Shown: positions 17,291-26,653 of the stretch, piece after piece
How the letters are laid out: the number at the start of each line of letters is the position of its first letter
Numbering within the stretch: position 1 is the stretch's first letter
DNA from: Pedobacter frigidisoli
GTDB lineage: Bacteria > Bacteroidota > Bacteroidia > Sphingobacteriales > Sphingobacteriaceae
Direction of reading: 5' to 3'
Length of the DNA: 64,000 nucleotides
Assembly: GCF_004331675.1 (NCBI RefSeq)
Contig: NZ_SJSN01000008.1
Coordinates: 186,001-250,000 of the forward strand
Program-made: the position numbers and the translations under genes
The notes under the pieces: generated by a model
The model's database searches: none
The model's input: the letters and a program-made list of their open reading frames with translations, nothing else
What the model was told of the DNA's origin: nothing

Positions 17291-17415
17291 GCAACGAAGA
17301 TAAATAAAATATGGAAAAGAATGGAAGAGGTAAGATGGAAAATGGTTAATGGAAAATGTTGTACCCCATCTTCCATCATCCATCTCACATCCTACATCAT
17401 TACATTTTACATCAC

Positions 17416-18066
17416 CTAGTACGCCGCTGTAAATTGCTCTTGATGGTGGGCATTATTCTCTAATTCATCAACAATCACAATTGATAAATCTTCTACTGAT
17501 AAAATTGAACGCCCCTCTTCATTAAAAACTGGAGAAGTTTTACCCAAACGATATTCCCCTGTACGACCAATGGTAATGCCTGGATGCATTTCAATTGCTG
17601 GACTAAAAAACAACCAATCTAATTCCCTTTCTTGTTTCAAAACATTGAAGTAATCTCGCACCGCAGAAGCGCCTGGGTAAATTTCTTGGGGAAACTGAGG
17701 TCCATCAACTAACTGATTTCCATCGATTTGCAAAGTACCTGCACCACCGATAAAGATGTAGCGTTTTACGCCCGACGCTTTAACCGCTTTCTGAATAGCC
17801 TCGGCTCCCTTTATCGTGTCATCGTAAAGGTTTGGGTTTGTCCACCCAGCGTTAAATGCACTTACAACTGCATCAGCACCACTAAGTGCAGCCGCTAATT
17901 TTTCTGTATCTAAAACATCGACCGCTACTTTGGTTACATTTTCATCTGTACTTTCTATTTTATTTGTATCGCGGGCAATTGCGATTACTTTATTTCCACG
18001 ACTTAATAATTCGTTTAAAATTGCTTTGCCTACAAATCCTGAGGCGCCTATTAATGCTACTTTCAT
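17416..18066 (-). CDS. NAD(P)-binding (NmrA/atypical SDR) oxidoreductase
   Basis: 216 aa. The Rossmann start [18 protein letters not shown] carries the GxxGxxG nucleotide motif, and the segment [13 protein letters not shown] is the usual second landmark. It lacks the Tyr-x-x-x-Lys of classical short-chain dehydrogenases, so it belongs to the atypical NAD(P)H-binding group whose reaction is often unknown. The upstream inverted repeat (18122-18142) is a near copy of the one in the promoter of the Rrf2 gene just upstream, so it is very likely the regulator's target. Confidence 0.85.
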   Translation of the reverse strand: MKVALIGASGFVGKAILNELLSRGNKVIAIARDTNKIESTDENVTKVAVDVLDTEKLAAALSGADAVVSAFNAGWTNPNLYDDTIKGAEAIQKAVKASGVKRYIFIGGAGTLQIDGNQLVDGPQFPQEIYPGASAVRDYFNVLKQERELDWLFFSPAIEMHPGITIGRTGEYRLGKTSPVFNEEGRSILSVEDLSIVIVDELENNAHHQEQFTAAY

Positions 18067-18080
18067 GCTATTTAATTTAA

Positions 18081-18110
18081 TTTTGAATGAGTGAATTTTG
18101 AATGAGTGAA
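18081..18110. repeat. perfect 15-bp tandem duplication
   Basis: TTTTGAATGAGTGAA occurs twice head to tail (18081-18095, 18096-18110), 15 bp upstream of the NAD(P)-binding gene's ATG, inside its leader. It may be a replication-slippage product that shifts leader length. Confidence 0.9.
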
Positions 18111-18121
18111 TAAATATTGAA

Positions 18122-18142
18122 TTGTAATATAATTTGTTACAG
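18122..18142. promoter_or_regulatory. putative Rrf2 operator upstream of the NAD(P)-binding gene
   Basis: TTGTAAT-7 nt-GTTACAG. It has the same half-sites and spacing as the perfect CTGTAAT-7 nt-ATTACAG at 18572-18592 in front of the Rrf2 regulator. It lies 56 bp ahead of the target's ATG, in the promoter region. Confidence 0.7.
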
Positions 18143-18159
18143 TTTTGGGTAAAAATTTT

Positions 18160-18570
18160 TTATCTAAATTTTGATGCGAAATCTGCCAATGTTTGTTTTG
18201 ATAAATTTTCAATCAAAGCATTTTCCGCATCGTTATAAAGCGTATCTAAATGTTGGTTAATTTGTTTTCCAATCGGGCATTTTGGATTAGGTTCATTTTT
18301 GCTTTGCCCTAAAATATTGCTGTTTTTTACGGCCTTGTAAACTTCGCCCAAATTAATATCGATTGCTTTTTTGGCCAAATAAGAGCCGCCACCTTTCCCC
18401 TCTTTGCTATCAACAAAACCATGTTTACGCAAATTCATAATCTCTTTACGCACCAAAACAGGATTAATATTAATACTTCCAGCCAGGTAGTCAGAACTCA
18501 CAACGCTTCCTTTCGCCTCATCGAGTAAAGTTAAAATGTGCAAGGAGATTGGAAAATGACTGTTGTTCAT
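18160..18570 (-). CDS. Rrf2-family transcriptional regulator
   Basis: 136 aa from the ATG at 18570 (an upstream in-frame codon at 18597 would run through the operator, so the shorter start is preferred). The N-terminal winged helix contains SSDYLAGSININPVLVRKEI and GFVDSKEGKGGGSYLAK, the latter being the Rrf2 wing. There is only one cysteine near the C-terminal part (PKCPIG), not the three that bind an Fe-S cluster, so it is a redox/other-signal type as in YwnA. It probably represses itself and the neighbouring oxidoreductase through the two matching inverted repeats. Confidence 0.88.
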   Translation of the reverse strand: MNNSHFPISLHILTLLDEAKGSVVSSDYLAGSININPVLVRKEIMNLRKHGFVDSKEGKGGGSYLAKKAIDINLGEVYKAVKNSNILGQSKNEPNPKCPIGKQINQHLDTLYNDAENALIENLSKQTLADFASKFR

Positions 18571-18571
18571 T

Positions 18572-18592
18572 CTGTAATTATTTTTATTACAG
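18572..18592. promoter_or_regulatory. putative autoregulatory operator of the Rrf2 gene
   Basis: Perfect inverted repeat CTGTAAT-7 nt-ATTACAG ending 1 bp from the regulator's ATG on the minus strand. The second copy at 18122-18142 strengthens the case. Confidence 0.72.
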
Positions 18593-18677
18593 TACAAATG
18601 TAAATAGATTTAATTAGAATCAAAATTTATTTAAATATTTTTTTGAAGAGCAGTAACAGAAGCTTCTTTTAAAGTTA

Positions 18678-18750
18678 GTCCCGCTATCTCTTCAAGTCCT
18701 CAGCCTCGTTCCTCGGCTTCCGGGCTTTACGTTCTATCGGGTCTAGCTAG
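18678..18750 (-). repeat. structured intergenic repeat, copy B
   Basis: Read on the minus strand it has AAAGCCC, a hairpin (GCCGAGGAACGAGGC), GAGGACTTG, then ATAGC and GGGAC, the same block order as copy A at 205-303. The hairpin sequence differs while the framing blocks are conserved, as expected for a structured mobile or RNA-forming repeat. The surrounding 18598-18790 holds no gene. Confidence 0.55.
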
Positions 18751-18790
18751 TTTTGTTTACTTAAATAGTAATGGTTTAAAAACGAAAGCG

Positions 18791-19375
18791 TTAGCCCAAT
18801 AAATTATTGATTAGCGCATATTGCAAAAGCATAATGGTTTTACCGTCTTTAATTTCACCGTTGGCAATCATGGCAAGCGCTTCTTTAAATGATATCTCTA
18901 ACACTTCAATATTTTCCTGTTCATCGTGGTGGCCGCCACCATCGCTCACTTTCATATCTTTCGAATACTCCGCTACGAAAAAATAAAGAATTTCGGTTAC
19001 CGAACCAGGTGACATGTAGGCTTCGAACACTTTTTTAACATCCTTTATTTTATAACCAGTTTCTTCTTCAGTTTCTCGTTTAATGGCAGTTTCGGGATTA
19101 TCTAAATCCAATAAACCTGCGCATGTTTCGATAAGCATACCGCTTTCATTGCCATTAATGTAAGTTGGTAAGCGAAACTGACGGGTTAAAATAACAGTTT
19201 GATTATGCTTATTGTAAAGCAGAATAGTGGCACCATTGCCTCTATCATAAGCCTCGCGACTTAAAACCTCACGAGTTCCATCTTTCTTTAAATATTCGAA
19301 TGTGATGTTGTTTAAAGTGTACCAATTATTTGAAAGAATTTCTTTATTAATGATTTTAATGTTTTCGTTATTCAT
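18791..19375 (-). CDS. nudK: Nudix hydrolase, GDP-mannose pyrophosphatase (NudK) type
   Basis: 194 aa. N-terminal beta-strand domain ([20 protein letters not shown]) followed by the Nudix fold. The catalytic box ends in RETEEETGY within the segment at about residues 90-112, preceded by ETCAGLLD. The ADP-ribose/GDP-mannose pyrophosphatase subgroup is suggested by [19 protein letters not shown] and the [17 protein letters not shown] stretch, as in E. coli NudK. It would hydrolyse nucleotide sugars to NMP and sugar phosphate. Monocistronic. Confidence 0.82.
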   Translation of the reverse strand: MNNENIKIINKEILSNNWYTLNNITFEYLKKDGTREVLSREAYDRGNGATILLYNKHNQTVILTRQFRLPTYINGNESGMLIETCAGLLDLDNPETAIKRETEEETGYKIKDVKKVFEAYMSPGSVTEILYFFVAEYSKDMKVSDGGGHHDEQENIEVLEISFKEALAMIANGEIKDGKTIMLLQYALINNLLG

Positions 19376-19661
19376 GTTCGTTTCGCTTTGAACTCAAATG
19401 TATTATTATTTTTTATTTCCGTTTAATGACTCATGGCAATTTAGGCTATCTTCATTTACCCAACCTACAAAGCACAAAATTTTGTTTTTAAACCTGATTG
19501 CCGTGGAAACCAAAAGCTTTTTCTGCTTTTGTTGGAACAAAAAGCAGGAGCAAACTTTAAAAAAATCTCCTGCCTTAGCTTTCCAAATAATCAAAAAAGG
19601 GTCTAGAAACTTCGGTTCTCTTCTATTTAATTTTCGACATAAAATAAGCCTTAAAATTTCG

Positions 19662-19669
19662 TACTTTTG
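19662..19669 (+). promoter_or_regulatory. TAnnTTTG -7 element of the ABC-F gene
   Basis: TACTTTTG sits only 8 bp before the ATG at 19678, so the transcript would have almost no leader. A clear -33 TTG was not found. The rest of 19376-19677 contains no convincing gene, only GCAGGAG/CTCCTGC hairpin material and A/T runs. Confidence 0.5.
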
Positions 19670-19677
19670 CAGCCGAA

Positions 19678-21585
19678 ATGATTTCAATAAATAATTTAAC
19701 ATTCCTAATTGGCTCAAGAGCCTTATACGACGAGGCAAATTGGCACATTAAACCAGGCGATAGAGCCGGCTTAATTGGCGCCAACGGGACAGGAAAATCG
19801 ACACTTTTAAAAATTATTGTAGGCGAGTATGCTCCAACATCGGGCACGGTTTCTATGTCTAAAGACTTGAAAATCGGTTACTTAAACCAGGATTTACTTT
19901 CTTACGATTCGCACCATAGTATTTTGCATGTGGCCATGGAGGCTTTCGAGCGCCAAAACCAATTGCACGATGAAATTGAGGAATTACTTAAAAAAATCGA
20001 AACCGATTATAGTGAAGAGGTTTTATATAAATTAAGCGACAAGCAACAAGAATTTGAGGCTCTGGATGGTTACAACATCGAATATAGGGCAAATGAAATT
20101 TTGGCTGGTTTGGGTTTTAGTACTGCAGACCAACTGCGTCCGCTAAATACTTTCTCTGGAGGGTGGCGCATGCGTGTAATGCTTGCGAAAATATTACTAC
20201 AAACACCAGATATTTTATTGCTCGATGAGCCAACCAACCACATGGATTTACCATCGATTAAATGGTTGGAAAACTATTTAATGGGTTTTGAGGGTGCAAT
20301 CGTAATCGTATCTCACGATAGGTATTTCTTAGATAAAATTGTAAATCGTACGGTAGAATCTCGCAAGGGAAAACTGAATGTTTACGCCGGAAACTACAGC
20401 TTTTATGTAGAGGAAAAAGCATTACGTGGTGAAATTCAAAAGGGAGAATTTAAAAATCAACAGGCAAAAATTAAACAGGAAGAGCGTTTAATTGAGCGCT
20501 TTAAGGCTAAGGCATCGAAAGCTAAAATGGCGCAATCGCGTATGAAAGCTTTGGATAAAATGGAGCGTGTGGATGATGTTGATGATGATAACCCAACGGT
20601 TAACTTCGCCTTTAAGTTTTCTAAACCATCTGGCAGACATGTGGTTAGAATAGAGCATGCTACAAAACATTATCCAAATGTTCATATTTTGGAAGATGCT
20701 GAAGCAGTAATTGAGAAAGGCGATAAAATTGCGTTAATTGGAGCGAATGGTAAAGGTAAATCTACCCTTTTAAGGATGATTGCTGGTGCCGAGAAATTTG
20801 AGGGATTTTGTGAAACTGGTCATAATGTTACCACTACTTTCTTTGCCCAGCACCAGTTAGAATCTTTGCACTTAAACAATGCTATTTTAGAAGAGTTACA
20901 GGCTTTTGCGCCTAAACACACCGACACAGAATTGCGTGGTATTTTAGGTTGTTTCTTATTTACTGGTGATGATGTTTTCAAGAAAATCAAGGTGCTTTCG
21001 GGTGGTGAAAAATCGCGTGTGGCCTTGGCAAAATCCTTAACAACAGATTCGAACTTTTTGATTCTCGATGAGCCTACCAATCACCTGGACATTCAATCGG
21101 TTAATATATTAATTCAGGCCTTGCAACAGTTTGAGGGTACATTTATCGCGGTTTCTCACGATAGGTATTTCTTAGATAATGTAGCGAACAAAATCTGGTT
21201 TATCGAGGGCGAAAAAATTAAACAATACCCTGGAACTTACGCCGAATACGAAGAGTGGAATAGCAAACGCGTTATTCCCGTTTCTAAACCAATCCCTGTA
21301 AAAGTGCCTGAAAAGGAAAAACCAGCAGAAAAAGTGGTTACACCAAACTCCGCTAATCAGTTAAAAAAACTGAATGAGGAATTGAAAAAAATAGAAACCT
21401 TAATCTCTGAATTAGAAGCTTCTGTTAAAAATATCGAAACAGAATTGGCTGATGAAAGTGTTTATGGTAAAGCCGATAAATTGGCCGAAGCTAACAAACG
21501 TTATTTAGCTGCAAAACAGGATTTAGATAGCAGTCAGACTAAATGGGAAACCTTGGCTGCTGAGATAATGGAGCTGGAGGGTTAG
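19678..21585 (+). CDS. ABC-F family ribosome-associated ATPase
   Basis: 635 aa with two ABC cassettes and no membrane segments. Walker A motifs GANGTGKST (near residue 37) and GANGKGKST (near 357); signatures SGGWRMR and SGGEKSR; Walker B LLLDEPTNH and LILDEPTNH. The two domains are joined by the P-site linker (RLIERFKAKASKAKMAQSR). Residues 550-635 form a Uup-type coiled coil. ABC-F proteins bind the ribosomal E site and relieve stalls; some give antibiotic resistance. The linker is of ordinary length, so a housekeeping Uup/YdiF role is more likely than resistance. Confidence 0.92.
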   Translation: MISINNLTFLIGSRALYDEANWHIKPGDRAGLIGANGTGKSTLLKIIVGEYAPTSGTVSMSKDLKIGYLNQDLLSYDSHHSILHVAMEAFERQNQLHDEIEELLKKIETDYSEEVLYKLSDKQQEFEALDGYNIEYRANEILAGLGFSTADQLRPLNTFSGGWRMRVMLAKILLQTPDILLLDEPTNHMDLPSIKWLENYLMGFEGAIVIVSHDRYFLDKIVNRTVESRKGKLNVYAGNYSFYVEEKALRGEIQKGEFKNQQAKIKQEERLIERFKAKASKAKMAQSRMKALDKMERVDDVDDDNPTVNFAFKFSKPSGRHVVRIEHATKHYPNVHILEDAEAVIEKGDKIALIGANGKGKSTLLRMIAGAEKFEGFCETGHNVTTTFFAQHQLESLHLNNAILEELQAFAPKHTDTELRGILGCFLFTGDDVFKKIKVLSGGEKSRVALAKSLTTDSNFLILDEPTNHLDIQSVNILIQALQQFEGTFIAVSHDRYFLDNVANKIWFIEGEKIKQYPGTYAEYEEWNSKRVIPVSKPIPVKVPEKEKPAEKVVTPNSANQLKKLNEELKKIETLISELEASVKNIETELADESVYGKADKLAEANKRYLAAKQDLDSSQTKWETLAAEIMELEG

Positions 21586-21619
21586 TTTTAGCCTCAGATT
21601 CGCAGATTAAAATATTTGG

Positions 21620-21648
21620 AGCCGCAGATTTTTCTGCGGCTTTTTTTT
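21620..21648 (+). terminator. rho-independent terminator of the ABC-F gene
   Basis: AGCCGCAGA (21620-21628), TTTT loop, TCTGCGGCT (21633-21641) followed by T residues. The rest of 21649-21891 holds no gene that I can support. Confidence 0.9.
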
Positions 21649-21891
21649 GCTTTGTTCAAAAAACCTCACCTTGTTAGCGGTAGTGAATTGGCAGATTTTG
21701 TACGCTCCCGCTCCTTGAAGAGAGGGATTTGACGTGCAGTAGATTTAACCCATTTCATTAAAACGGAGGGGTTAAAAGCACAATCTTTTATTTCCCTCTT
21801 TTTCGGAGATGGATAAAGAGGAACTTACGAATATTTCTGTCTTTTACAGGGTGAGGCTTTGTCAATATCCAATAAAACTTTACTTTTAACC

Positions 21892-23166
21892 ATGCAAAAA
21901 CTAATTGTAATACTTTTATTTTTCATCCCAACTATAACCTTTTCCCAAACAGATCCTTTCGTAAACGAAAACAAGATTTATTTACCTAACATTAAAACTG
22001 TTCTGTGCTATAATAACACAAAAGAACAGAGCTTACCAGTTATTCAATTAAACTCATCAGAAACGATTGCTTTCTCTTTTGATGATTTGTTGGCAGGAAC
22101 AAAAAATTACTGGTACACCATTGAACATTGCACATCCGATTGGCAAACTTCGCGAATTTCTACCATTGATTATCTGCAGGGTTTCGACAGCGATAGAATT
22201 ATCGATTATCGTTATTCATCGAATACCACAAGAAAATATACGCATTACGAACTAACTTTACCGAATACTCAAATACAGCCAAAAATAGGTGGAAACTATA
22301 TCCTTAAAGTTTATTTGGATGGCGATAAGAAGCTGCCAGTCATTTCACAACGTTTTTATATCGTCGATAATCAAATAGCTGTTGCTGCAGAGGTAACCAA
22401 TTCTTTTCAGGTGGCAGATAGAAATAGTAAGCAAAAGATCAATTTCACGCTGAATCATGCTATTCCAATTGCCAATCCTTATCAAGATCTAAAAGCATTT
22501 GTAATGCAAAACTTCAACTCAAATACCGCTCAAATTAACACGAAGCCATCTTTTGTTCGTCCGAATCAATTGGTTTATAACGATTTAAGCACAAATGATT
22601 TTTGGGGAGATAATGAGTTTAGAAAATTTGACACCAGAAGTTTACGTTTTAAGGGAGATAATGTAAAAGATATTTATCGCGATAATGAATCTGTAAATGT
22701 GATGCTTTTCCATGATGCTCCAAGAAATAATGGGGCTTTCGCTAATCAATATGATGAGAATGGAAACTTTTTTATCAGAAATACAGATGGTAGAGATGAT
22801 AAAACCGAAGCCGAATATATGGGTATTCTTTTTACCCTGAATGCCCCCGCTCCAAGTGCCAATGGCGATGCTTATGTTGTCGGTCGTTTTAACAATTACA
22901 CTTTAGGTAAGGAGAACAAATTGCTTTACGATGCTGGCAGAAAACAGTTTTACGCCAATATTATGCTTAAACAAGGTTTATATGATTATGAATATGTTTG
23001 GCTTAATAACGAAACAAAAACTGCGGAAAGTCAACCGTTCGAGGGTTCATTTTTTCAAACTGAAAACAGTTACCAAATCTTGGTTTATTACCGCCGCCCG
23101 GGTGCTCGCTGGGAAACATTAATGGGCTATACGAATTTGAGCAATAAGGCGAAAGAGAGAAGATAA
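21892..23166 (+). CDS. DUF5103 protein, type IX secretion plug-like
   Basis: 424 aa from ATG 21892, chosen over an in-frame TTG at 21859 because it gives a normal signal peptide (MQKLIVILLFFIPTITFSQ). The body matches DUF5103: early ENKIYLPNIKTVLCYNN, then WYTIEHCTSDWQTS, LQGFDSDRIIDYRYSSNTT, and a C-terminal YDYEYVWLNNETK / FEGSFFQTENSYQILVYYR. Members include PorV-linked plug proteins that cap the SprA translocon of type IX secretion. No other T9SS gene is adjacent; this gene is often orphaned in the phylum. Confidence 0.85.
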   Translation: MQKLIVILLFFIPTITFSQTDPFVNENKIYLPNIKTVLCYNNTKEQSLPVIQLNSSETIAFSFDDLLAGTKNYWYTIEHCTSDWQTSRISTIDYLQGFDSDRIIDYRYSSNTTRKYTHYELTLPNTQIQPKIGGNYILKVYLDGDKKLPVISQRFYIVDNQIAVAAEVTNSFQVADRNSKQKINFTLNHAIPIANPYQDLKAFVMQNFNSNTAQINTKPSFVRPNQLVYNDLSTNDFWGDNEFRKFDTRSLRFKGDNVKDIYRDNESVNVMLFHDAPRNNGAFANQYDENGNFFIRNTDGRDDKTEAEYMGILFTLNAPAPSANGDAYVVGRFNNYTLGKENKLLYDAGRKQFYANIMLKQGLYDYEYVWLNNETKTAESQPFEGSFFQTENSYQILVYYRRPGARWETLMGYTNLSNKAKERR

Positions 23167-23277
23167 AACCTTTTAGTAATTACATTAATTGTCAATTACA
23201 CCTTTATTGTTACATAAATTTTCTTCATTTTGGAATTGGATAATTACTTTAGTAATCAGATTATTGAGTAAACCAAA

Positions 23278-23295
23278 ATGCTTGTTCGCAAGCAT
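23278..23295 (+). other. UUCG-capped hairpin in 5' leader
   Basis: ATGCTTG-TTCG-CAAGCAT, a perfect 7-bp stem with a stable TTCG tetraloop, 13 bp ahead of the next ATG. It could protect the mRNA 5' end or modulate translation of the operon. Confidence 0.5.
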
Positions 23296-23308
23296 CTAAC
23301 CAACTATT

Positions 23309-24268
23309 ATGATTAAAAGAATTATTGCTTTTGCTTTAATGATATTATATTATGAGCAGAATTTTGCTCAAACGGAATTTAAATCCTACAATCAATCTAT
23401 TAACGGAACGAAATTAACTTTCGATATGCAAACCATCCCAGCTGGCAAATTTAAAATGGGGAGCAAAACAGGAAAGCCCGATGAACAACCTGTTCATGAA
23501 GTTCAGCTCGATGCATTTTGGATTGGAAAGTACGAGGTAACTTGGGATATTTTTGAACCATTTCTTTACCGCGATTTTGAAAAACAAGCTAGCATTTCTC
23601 CTATTCCAGCCGAAGTTGATGCCGTAACCCGACCAACCAAGCCCTATTTAGATATGACTTTCGGAATGGGAAAAGAACATCAACCAGCCGTTGCCATGAC
23701 ACAATACAATGCCATTCAATTCTGTAAGTGGTTGTACGTACGCACTGGAATTTTTTATCGCCTGCCTACTGAAGCAGAATGGGAATATGCCTGTAAAGCA
23801 GGAACAGCCACCAATTATTCTTTTGGCAACGATCAATCTTCACTAAAAGACTATGCTTGGTACAAAGAGAATAGTGGTAATAAAACACATCCTGTTGGGC
23901 AAAAAAAACCAAATCCATGGGGATTACACGACATGCATGGAAATGTAAGTGAATGGACTTACGACCAGTATGTAGCTGATTTTTACCAAGAAAATAAAGT
24001 TTCTATTAATCCAATAGCCGTTCCTGATAAATTATACCCAAATGCAGTTAGAGGCGGTTCTTATGATGAAACACCCAATAATTTAACATCGACAGTGCGA
24101 TTAGCATCCGATCCCTCTTGGAAACAACTTGATCCACAAATTCCAAAAAGTAATTGGTGGTTTCCTGAAGCGCCATTTGTTGGAATGCGATTGGTACGGC
24201 CTGAAAAAACGCCATCTAAAGCGGATATCGATGCCTACTACAATAAACAGCCTATCAAAGATTTTTAA
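23309..24268 (+). CDS. secreted SUMF1/FGE-fold protein, probably non-catalytic
   Basis: 319 aa with a signal peptide ending NFAQ. It is a complete formylglycine-generating-enzyme fold: [68 protein letters not shown] and a closing FVGMRLVR. Active FGEs keep cysteines near the end (GFRCA); here the place reads GMRLV, so sulfatase activation is unlikely and a structural or binding role is more probable. First gene of an operon with a Gfo/Idh oxidoreductase, ApbE and a TIM-barrel isomerase at gaps of 31, 8 and 30 bp. Confidence 0.87.
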   Translation: MIKRIIAFALMILYYEQNFAQTEFKSYNQSINGTKLTFDMQTIPAGKFKMGSKTGKPDEQPVHEVQLDAFWIGKYEVTWDIFEPFLYRDFEKQASISPIPAEVDAVTRPTKPYLDMTFGMGKEHQPAVAMTQYNAIQFCKWLYVRTGIFYRLPTEAEWEYACKAGTATNYSFGNDQSSLKDYAWYKENSGNKTHPVGQKKPNPWGLHDMHGNVSEWTYDQYVADFYQENKVSINPIAVPDKLYPNAVRGGSYDETPNNLTSTVRLASDPSWKQLDPQIPKSNWWFPEAPFVGMRLVRPEKTPSKADIDAYYNKQPIKDF

Positions 24269-24299
24269 CCAGACACATAAAAACCAATATAAACTAAGA

Positions 24300-25619
24300 A
24301 TGAAAAAAGAACCAAACGCACAAGAAAGGCGTGATTTCCTAAAAGCCTCTGCCCTACTTGCAGGTGGCGCAATTTTAAGCAGTATTCCGCTTGCGGGTGC
24401 TTATGCATCAGGAAGTGATACCATTAAAGTAGCTTTAATTGGCTGTGGAGATCGAGGAACCGGAGCAGCATTTCAGGCATTAAGCACTAAATTTAACCTC
24501 AAATTAGTAGCCATGGCTGATGCATTTCAAGATCGCCTAGATAGCAGTTATCAATCTCTTAGCGCTAAATTTGCCACAAAGATGGATGTTCCAAAAGAAC
24601 GCCAATTTGTGGGATTCGATGCTTATATGAAAGCTATTCCACTGGCAGATGTTGTTTTACTGGTTACGCCTCCAGGCTTTAGACCAATCCATTTCGAAGA
24701 AGCCATAAAGCAAGGAAAACATGTTTTTATGGAGAAACCAGTAGCAGTAGATGCACCTGGAATTAGAAGAGTTTTAGCTGCCGCAGAAGAAGCTAAAAAG
24801 AAAAAATTGAACGTGGTAGTTGGACTACAAAGACGCTATCAAAGTAATTATCGCGAAGCAATGAAACGCGTTCAAGATGGTGCGATTGGAGATATTGTTT
24901 CTGGTCAGGTTTACTGGAACAGTGGTGGCGTTTGGGTTCGACCGCGTACTGCAAATCAAACTGAAATGGAATATCAAATGCGTAACTGGTACTATTTTAA
25001 TTGGTTATGTGGTGATCATATTGTAGAGCAACATGTTCATAATATTGATATTGCGAATTGGATTACTGGTGAACATCCAGTTTCAGTTCAAGGAACTGGC
25101 AGCCGAGCCTGGCGAACAGGCAAGGATTACGGCGAGATTTACGATAACCACGCCAATGAATTTACTTATCCAAATGGAGCAGTAATTTATAGTCAGTGTC
25201 GCCATTTTGAGGGTACAAGTAACCGTGTGGATGAATCTTTCCAAGGAACAAAAGGAAAAATATATCTTTCTGGAGGAAATCAAGCCATTATTGTAGATTC
25301 TAAAGGAAAGGAGATTTACAATCACAATACCAAGGGAAATGCCAATCCATATCAAACGGAACATGATGAACTTTTCGAAGCAATATCTAAAGGAGATTAT
25401 AAATTTACGAATGCAGATTACGGCGCTACAACAACTTTTTCTGGCATTATTGGTCGCTATGCTACTTATTCTGGTCAAACTATAAAATGGGATGAAGCAT
25501 TAGCAGCTAACAACAGTTTGTTGCCAGAGCGTTTTGCTTGGGATGCAAATCCTAGATTAATGCCAGATGCAAACGGACTTTATCCTGTCGCTATGCCAGG
25601 CAAAACCAAGGTTTTATAA
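24300..25619 (+). CDS. Tat-exported Gfo/Idh/MocA-family oxidoreductase
   Basis: 439 aa from the ATG at 24300. The open frame reaches back into the preceding gene, but MKKEPNAQERRDFLKAS is an evident twin-arginine signal, so this start is right. The Rossmann domain (VALIGCGDRGTGAAFQAL) and EKPVAVDAPG, typical of the family, are present. A twin-arginine, periplasmic Gfo/Idh protein acts on sugars or glycosides with tightly bound NAD(H), as in the GH109-like group. The substrate is unknown; the operon suggests breakdown of a sugar derivative outside the cytoplasm. Confidence 0.9.
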   Translation: MKKEPNAQERRDFLKASALLAGGAILSSIPLAGAYASGSDTIKVALIGCGDRGTGAAFQALSTKFNLKLVAMADAFQDRLDSSYQSLSAKFATKMDVPKERQFVGFDAYMKAIPLADVVLLVTPPGFRPIHFEEAIKQGKHVFMEKPVAVDAPGIRRVLAAAEEAKKKKLNVVVGLQRRYQSNYREAMKRVQDGAIGDIVSGQVYWNSGGVWVRPRTANQTEMEYQMRNWYYFNWLCGDHIVEQHVHNIDIANWITGEHPVSVQGTGSRAWRTGKDYGEIYDNHANEFTYPNGAVIYSQCRHFEGTSNRVDESFQGTKGKIYLSGGNQAIIVDSKGKEIYNHNTKGNANPYQTEHDELFEAISKGDYKFTNADYGATTTFSGIIGRYATYSGQTIKWDEALAANNSLLPERFAWDANPRLMPDANGLYPVAMPGKTKVL

Positions 25620-25627
25620 AGCTTAAT

Positions 25628-26623
25628 ATGCAATATAGGTTTCTGTTCCTTTTCCTATCGCTATTCATTAATTTTAGCGCAAAGCGTGAAGTAAGGCAAT
25701 ATAAAATTAACGGCTTTGCCCAAGGTACAGATTATGCCATAATGTATTATGCAACAGATAGTTTGGCAACAAAACCTGGAATAGACAGCTTATTAAATAA
25801 AATTGATTTATCGATGTCGCTTTACAAAAAAGGCTCATTGATCAATCAATTTAATCTCGCAGGTAAACAAATCAAAATTGATCATTTGATGAGTGATGTT
25901 TTGAAAAGAAGCTTTGAGATTAACCGCGATACCAAAGGTATATTCGATATCACGGTGGCGCCATTGGTTCAAGCTTGGGGCTTTGGACCAAAGGAAAATA
26001 CAAAGGAACCGAGCAGTTCTGAAATTAAATCGATTTTGGAATGTGTTGGAATGAAAAATCTAAAACTAAAAAATGGATCACTCACGAAGACCAAGCCATG
26101 CGTTACGATAGATTTAAATGGAATAGCTCAGGGTTATAGCGTAGATTTAATTGCTGAATATCTAGAAAAAAAAGGTGTTAAAAATTATGTGGCTGAGCTG
26201 GGTGGTGAAATTAGAATTGCAGGACCAAAACCAGATGGAACACCAATGAAAATTGGAATTGAGGGTCCAGATAAGGATGACATACCAGTTATTAGACATA
26301 TTGTTGCGGTAAATTCTGGCGCCATTACTACATCAGGAAGCTACAGGAAATTTCATCAGAGTGGGAAGAAAAAGATTTCTCACCTGATTAATGCGCAAAC
26401 TGGATACCCTTTAGACAATGAAATGATTAGCGTTACTGTTTATGCTAAAGATGCCATTACAGCCGATGGGTATGACAATGCATTAATGGGAATGCACCTA
26501 AATGAAGCTATGAAATTTGTGAATGATAGAAAAAATTTAGAGGCCTATTTTGTCTATCATCAAAGCGATGGAGCTGTTGCAGATACTTTAACCAAGGGCT
26601 TCAAAAAATTATTAACCAATTAA
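25628..26623 (+). CDS. apbE: FAD:protein FMN transferase (ApbE)
   Basis: 331 aa exported enzyme (hydrophobic N-terminus) that flavinylates Thr residues of partner proteins using FAD. Family landmarks: GFAQGTDYAIMY, FDITVAPLVQAWGFGP, the FAD site TIDLNGIAQGYSVD, AELGGEIRIAG, the GAITTSGSYRKF segment and ADGYDNALMGM (metal-binding Asp). Its neighbour is a Tat-exported oxidoreductase and not an obvious flavinylated respiratory subunit, so a target within the operon is a question. The gap to the preceding gene is 8 bp. Confidence 0.9.
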   Translation: MQYRFLFLFLSLFINFSAKREVRQYKINGFAQGTDYAIMYYATDSLATKPGIDSLLNKIDLSMSLYKKGSLINQFNLAGKQIKIDHLMSDVLKRSFEINRDTKGIFDITVAPLVQAWGFGPKENTKEPSSSEIKSILECVGMKNLKLKNGSLTKTKPCVTIDLNGIAQGYSVDLIAEYLEKKGVKNYVAELGGEIRIAGPKPDGTPMKIGIEGPDKDDIPVIRHIVAVNSGAITTSGSYRKFHQSGKKKISHLINAQTGYPLDNEMISVTVYAKDAITADGYDNALMGMHLNEAMKFVNDRKNLEAYFVYHQSDGAVADTLTKGFKKLLTN

Positions 26624-26653
26624 AACTAGCTTTTACATTTAAAAAACCAACAA

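Noticed and set aside
19398..19738. ORFs on both strands between nudK and the ABC-F gene
   Set aside because: Both are short, basic and lack any domain; the sequence holds hairpins and A/T runs.
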